Below, in pieces: positions 4,863 to 6,067 of a stretch of DNA of 6,067 bases. Within the stretch, counting starts at the first letter, position 1; every line of letters begins with the position of its first letter. The stretch is from Actinomycetota bacterium. GTDB lineage: Bacteria > Actinomycetota > Actinomycetes > Actinomycetales > Actinomycetaceae. The translations under genes were made by a program, and so were the position numbers. Below the pieces are notes generated by a model. That model saw only the letters and a program-made list of their open reading frames with translations. It was not told where the DNA came from and did no database searches. The stretch covers positions 1 through 6,067 of the forward strand of contig JAHYYD010000137.1 of assembly GCA_019425105.1 (NCBI GenBank), written 5' to 3'.

Positions 4863-6067
4863 TCAGGAGGATGCCGGGACGAATGCCGTGAGTCCGCTGT
4901 CGGTCAAGCCGATGATCATGTCGTCGAAGACCCACGTCAGTTGGTCGGCCGCATTCATCTCGCTTGACGTATAGGTGAGCCCGTGAGCGATGTCGATGAA
5001 ATATTTGCTCGTGTCCTCGCGATCAAAAGCGTCGATGTAGAGAGCTGATCCGTCGGCGCTGACGCGCAGCTGGCGTGGTTTCATGACGCAGTAGTCGGTC
5101 GCGTAACGGCGGAGCTCCTCCGGGAGGTGGGTCTTACGCGTCGATCCGCCAGCGGAGAGAGTGGCCACAAGCTTGCAGTCGTTGTCGCGGTCCAGTTTGA
5201 CCGTACCGCTCGACCATTTCGCTTGCCCCTCAGTCATGTAGTTTTTGAGTCCTGAGATGCTCGGGTACGTCCCGTCATCACTGACCGTCGGCAGAAGAAG
5301 CATGCGCGGCGCGCTGAACGTGGATTGCAAGGTTCCGTCACTGTCGAAGAGAGAGCCATGCGACTTGACGTTGTCGAAGACGAGGTAACCGTCGGACGCG
5401 ACTTCGACGCTCGGGGACTTACTGTCTTCGTCTGAGCCGCTCAGGGTGGTCAGCTCGCCCGTATGGATGTGAATGATCTGGGGACGTTGCGAAAAGCGCG
5501 TCGGGAGCAGAACGGAGGTGTGTTCCCCGCTGCCGGAGAGCGTGAACTGAGAGGGCACGTAATCCAAGAAATGTTGCTCCAACCCGCTTTCACTCAGCTG
5601 CCCTGTTGGTGTTGTCCACAGGGTCGTCCATTCGCCGGATGCCCTCGTCCACCCGTTGCAGGTGGACGGTGGCGTACAGGTCACGAGGATGCCGTCGGCA
5701 TATGCGAGGGGAAAAGCCGTGCCCCAGGGGGCTTGGGTCTGCTCACCAGTCGTCTTGTCGATGATGACGTCGCGGAAGAAAACGCTGTCGTCGCTCGAGA
5801 CGAACGCGGGCGTGTAGGGGCTGGATACGTCACTCGCTGAGGGGCCGGTCGAAGACCATAGGAGGGCGGGTTGATCCCCTGACACATCGTAGGCAGTGAC
5901 GGTGACGGCTTGGCTGGTGTCGCCTTCGGGAGAGCCTGGACCGACGAGGTAGACGGTCGAACCGTCGACGTGCACCTGGGGCGGGAGCGCGGAGTGCTGC
6001 TCCGGAATGGGCAGCGTCCACGCGGTGGCCACGCCCGAGGCCCACTGAGGCGACAGCGAGTGCGTGT
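4863..6067 (-). CDS. P4: exported beta-propeller-like protein, N-terminus beyond the window
   Basis: TGA at 4863-4865, with the frame open to the right edge. The GTG at 6032 is an internal Val in the conserved W-A-S-G-V-A-T-A-W block, not a start, because T-H-S-L-S-P-Q directly before it also aligns to P1. About 400 residues are visible; the expected N-terminal membrane segment is off-window. Numbering from that Val as 1: V-Y-L-V-G-P-G at 27-33; I-I-D-K-T-T-G-E-Q-T-Q-A-P-W-G at 90-104; C119-x5-C125-N-G-W; H-T-G-E-L-T-T-L at 190-197; A-S-D-G at 212-215; R-V-S-A-D-G-S-A-L-Y-I at 323-333; W-V-F-D-D-M-I-I-G-L at 367-376. It has two further cysteines, C286 and C315. C286 aligns with C373 of P1, while C315 has no equivalent in the other copies. 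It is the first visible gene of the array. Base composition looks lower in GC than P2. Function unknown. Confidence 0.85.
   Translation of the reverse strand, partial: THSLSPQWASGVATAWTLPIPEQHSALPPQVHVDGSTVYLVGPGSPEGDTSQAVTVTAYDVSGDQPALLWSSTGPSASDVSSPYTPAFVSSDDSVFFRDVIIDKTTGEQTQAPWGTAFPLAYADGILVTCTPPSTCNGWTRASGEWTTLWTTPTGQLSESGLEQHFLDYVPSQFTLSGSGEHTSVLLPTRFSQRPQIIHIHTGELTTLSGSDEDSKSPSVEVASDGYLVFDNVKSHGSLFDSDGTLQSTFSAPRMLLLPTVSDDGTYPSISGLKNYMTEGQAKWSSGTVKLDRDNDCKLVATLSAGGSTRKTHLPEELRRYATDYCVMKPRQLRVSADGSALYIDAFDREDTSKYFIDIAHGLTYTSSEMNAADQLTWVFDDMIIGLTDSGLTAFVPASS

Overview
The window is GC-rich, gene-dense DNA with the look of an actinobacterium (Actinomycetota). A host in or near the Actinomycetaceae is plausible, but this rests on base composition and protein style only, since no marker gene is present. 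There are no RNA genes, CRISPR repeats, transposases or phage genes.

Layout: the left edge holds the last ~74 codons of a + strand membrane transporter, probably the C-terminus of a UMF1/Atg22-like MFS permease. It is followed by a strong rho-independent terminator at 260-308. The rest of the window is a head-to-tail array on the minus strand. It has four paralogous genes, called here P4, P3, P2 and P1 in transcription order (right to left). P4 runs off the right edge, so its N-terminus and the promoter of the array are not visible. P1, P2 and P3 encode a short N-terminus with one hydrophobic segment, followed by a ~410-residue exported domain. P4 shows the same exported domain.

All four share: a start block G-Y-x-G-x-A-T ... 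A/Q-W-x-S-G-[VI]-x-x-A-W-x-[LI]-P; a PQQ-blade-like block [IV]-D-[KR]-[AST]-T-G-x-Q-[ST]-x-A-P-W; a paired-cysteine motif C-x5-C-[SN]-G-W; two ASDG/SADG-type strand turns; and a C-terminal block W-[AV]-F-D-D-[LM]. The pattern of short beta-hairpins ending in D-x-x-T/S-G suggests a beta-propeller related in style to PQQ/BamB-like or WD40-like proteins. I do not recognise the family and assign no function.

The main discovery is in the 130-bp gap between P1 and P2. It contains the C-terminal codons of a fifth, deleted paralog. These are joined to a 29-bp stretch that matches the right arm of the terminator at the other end of P1 (26 of 29 bases). The junction lies where the paralog coding sequence and the terminator loop share the bases gagcaagtc. 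This suggests a copy was lost by recombination through a short shared sequence. P1 and P2, which flank this scar, are the closest pair. They have identical length (474 aa) and keep most motifs at the same residue number, but they differ in ribosome binding site and in type of membrane segment. The array therefore looks like an expanding, contracting and diverging family of surface-exposed proteins.
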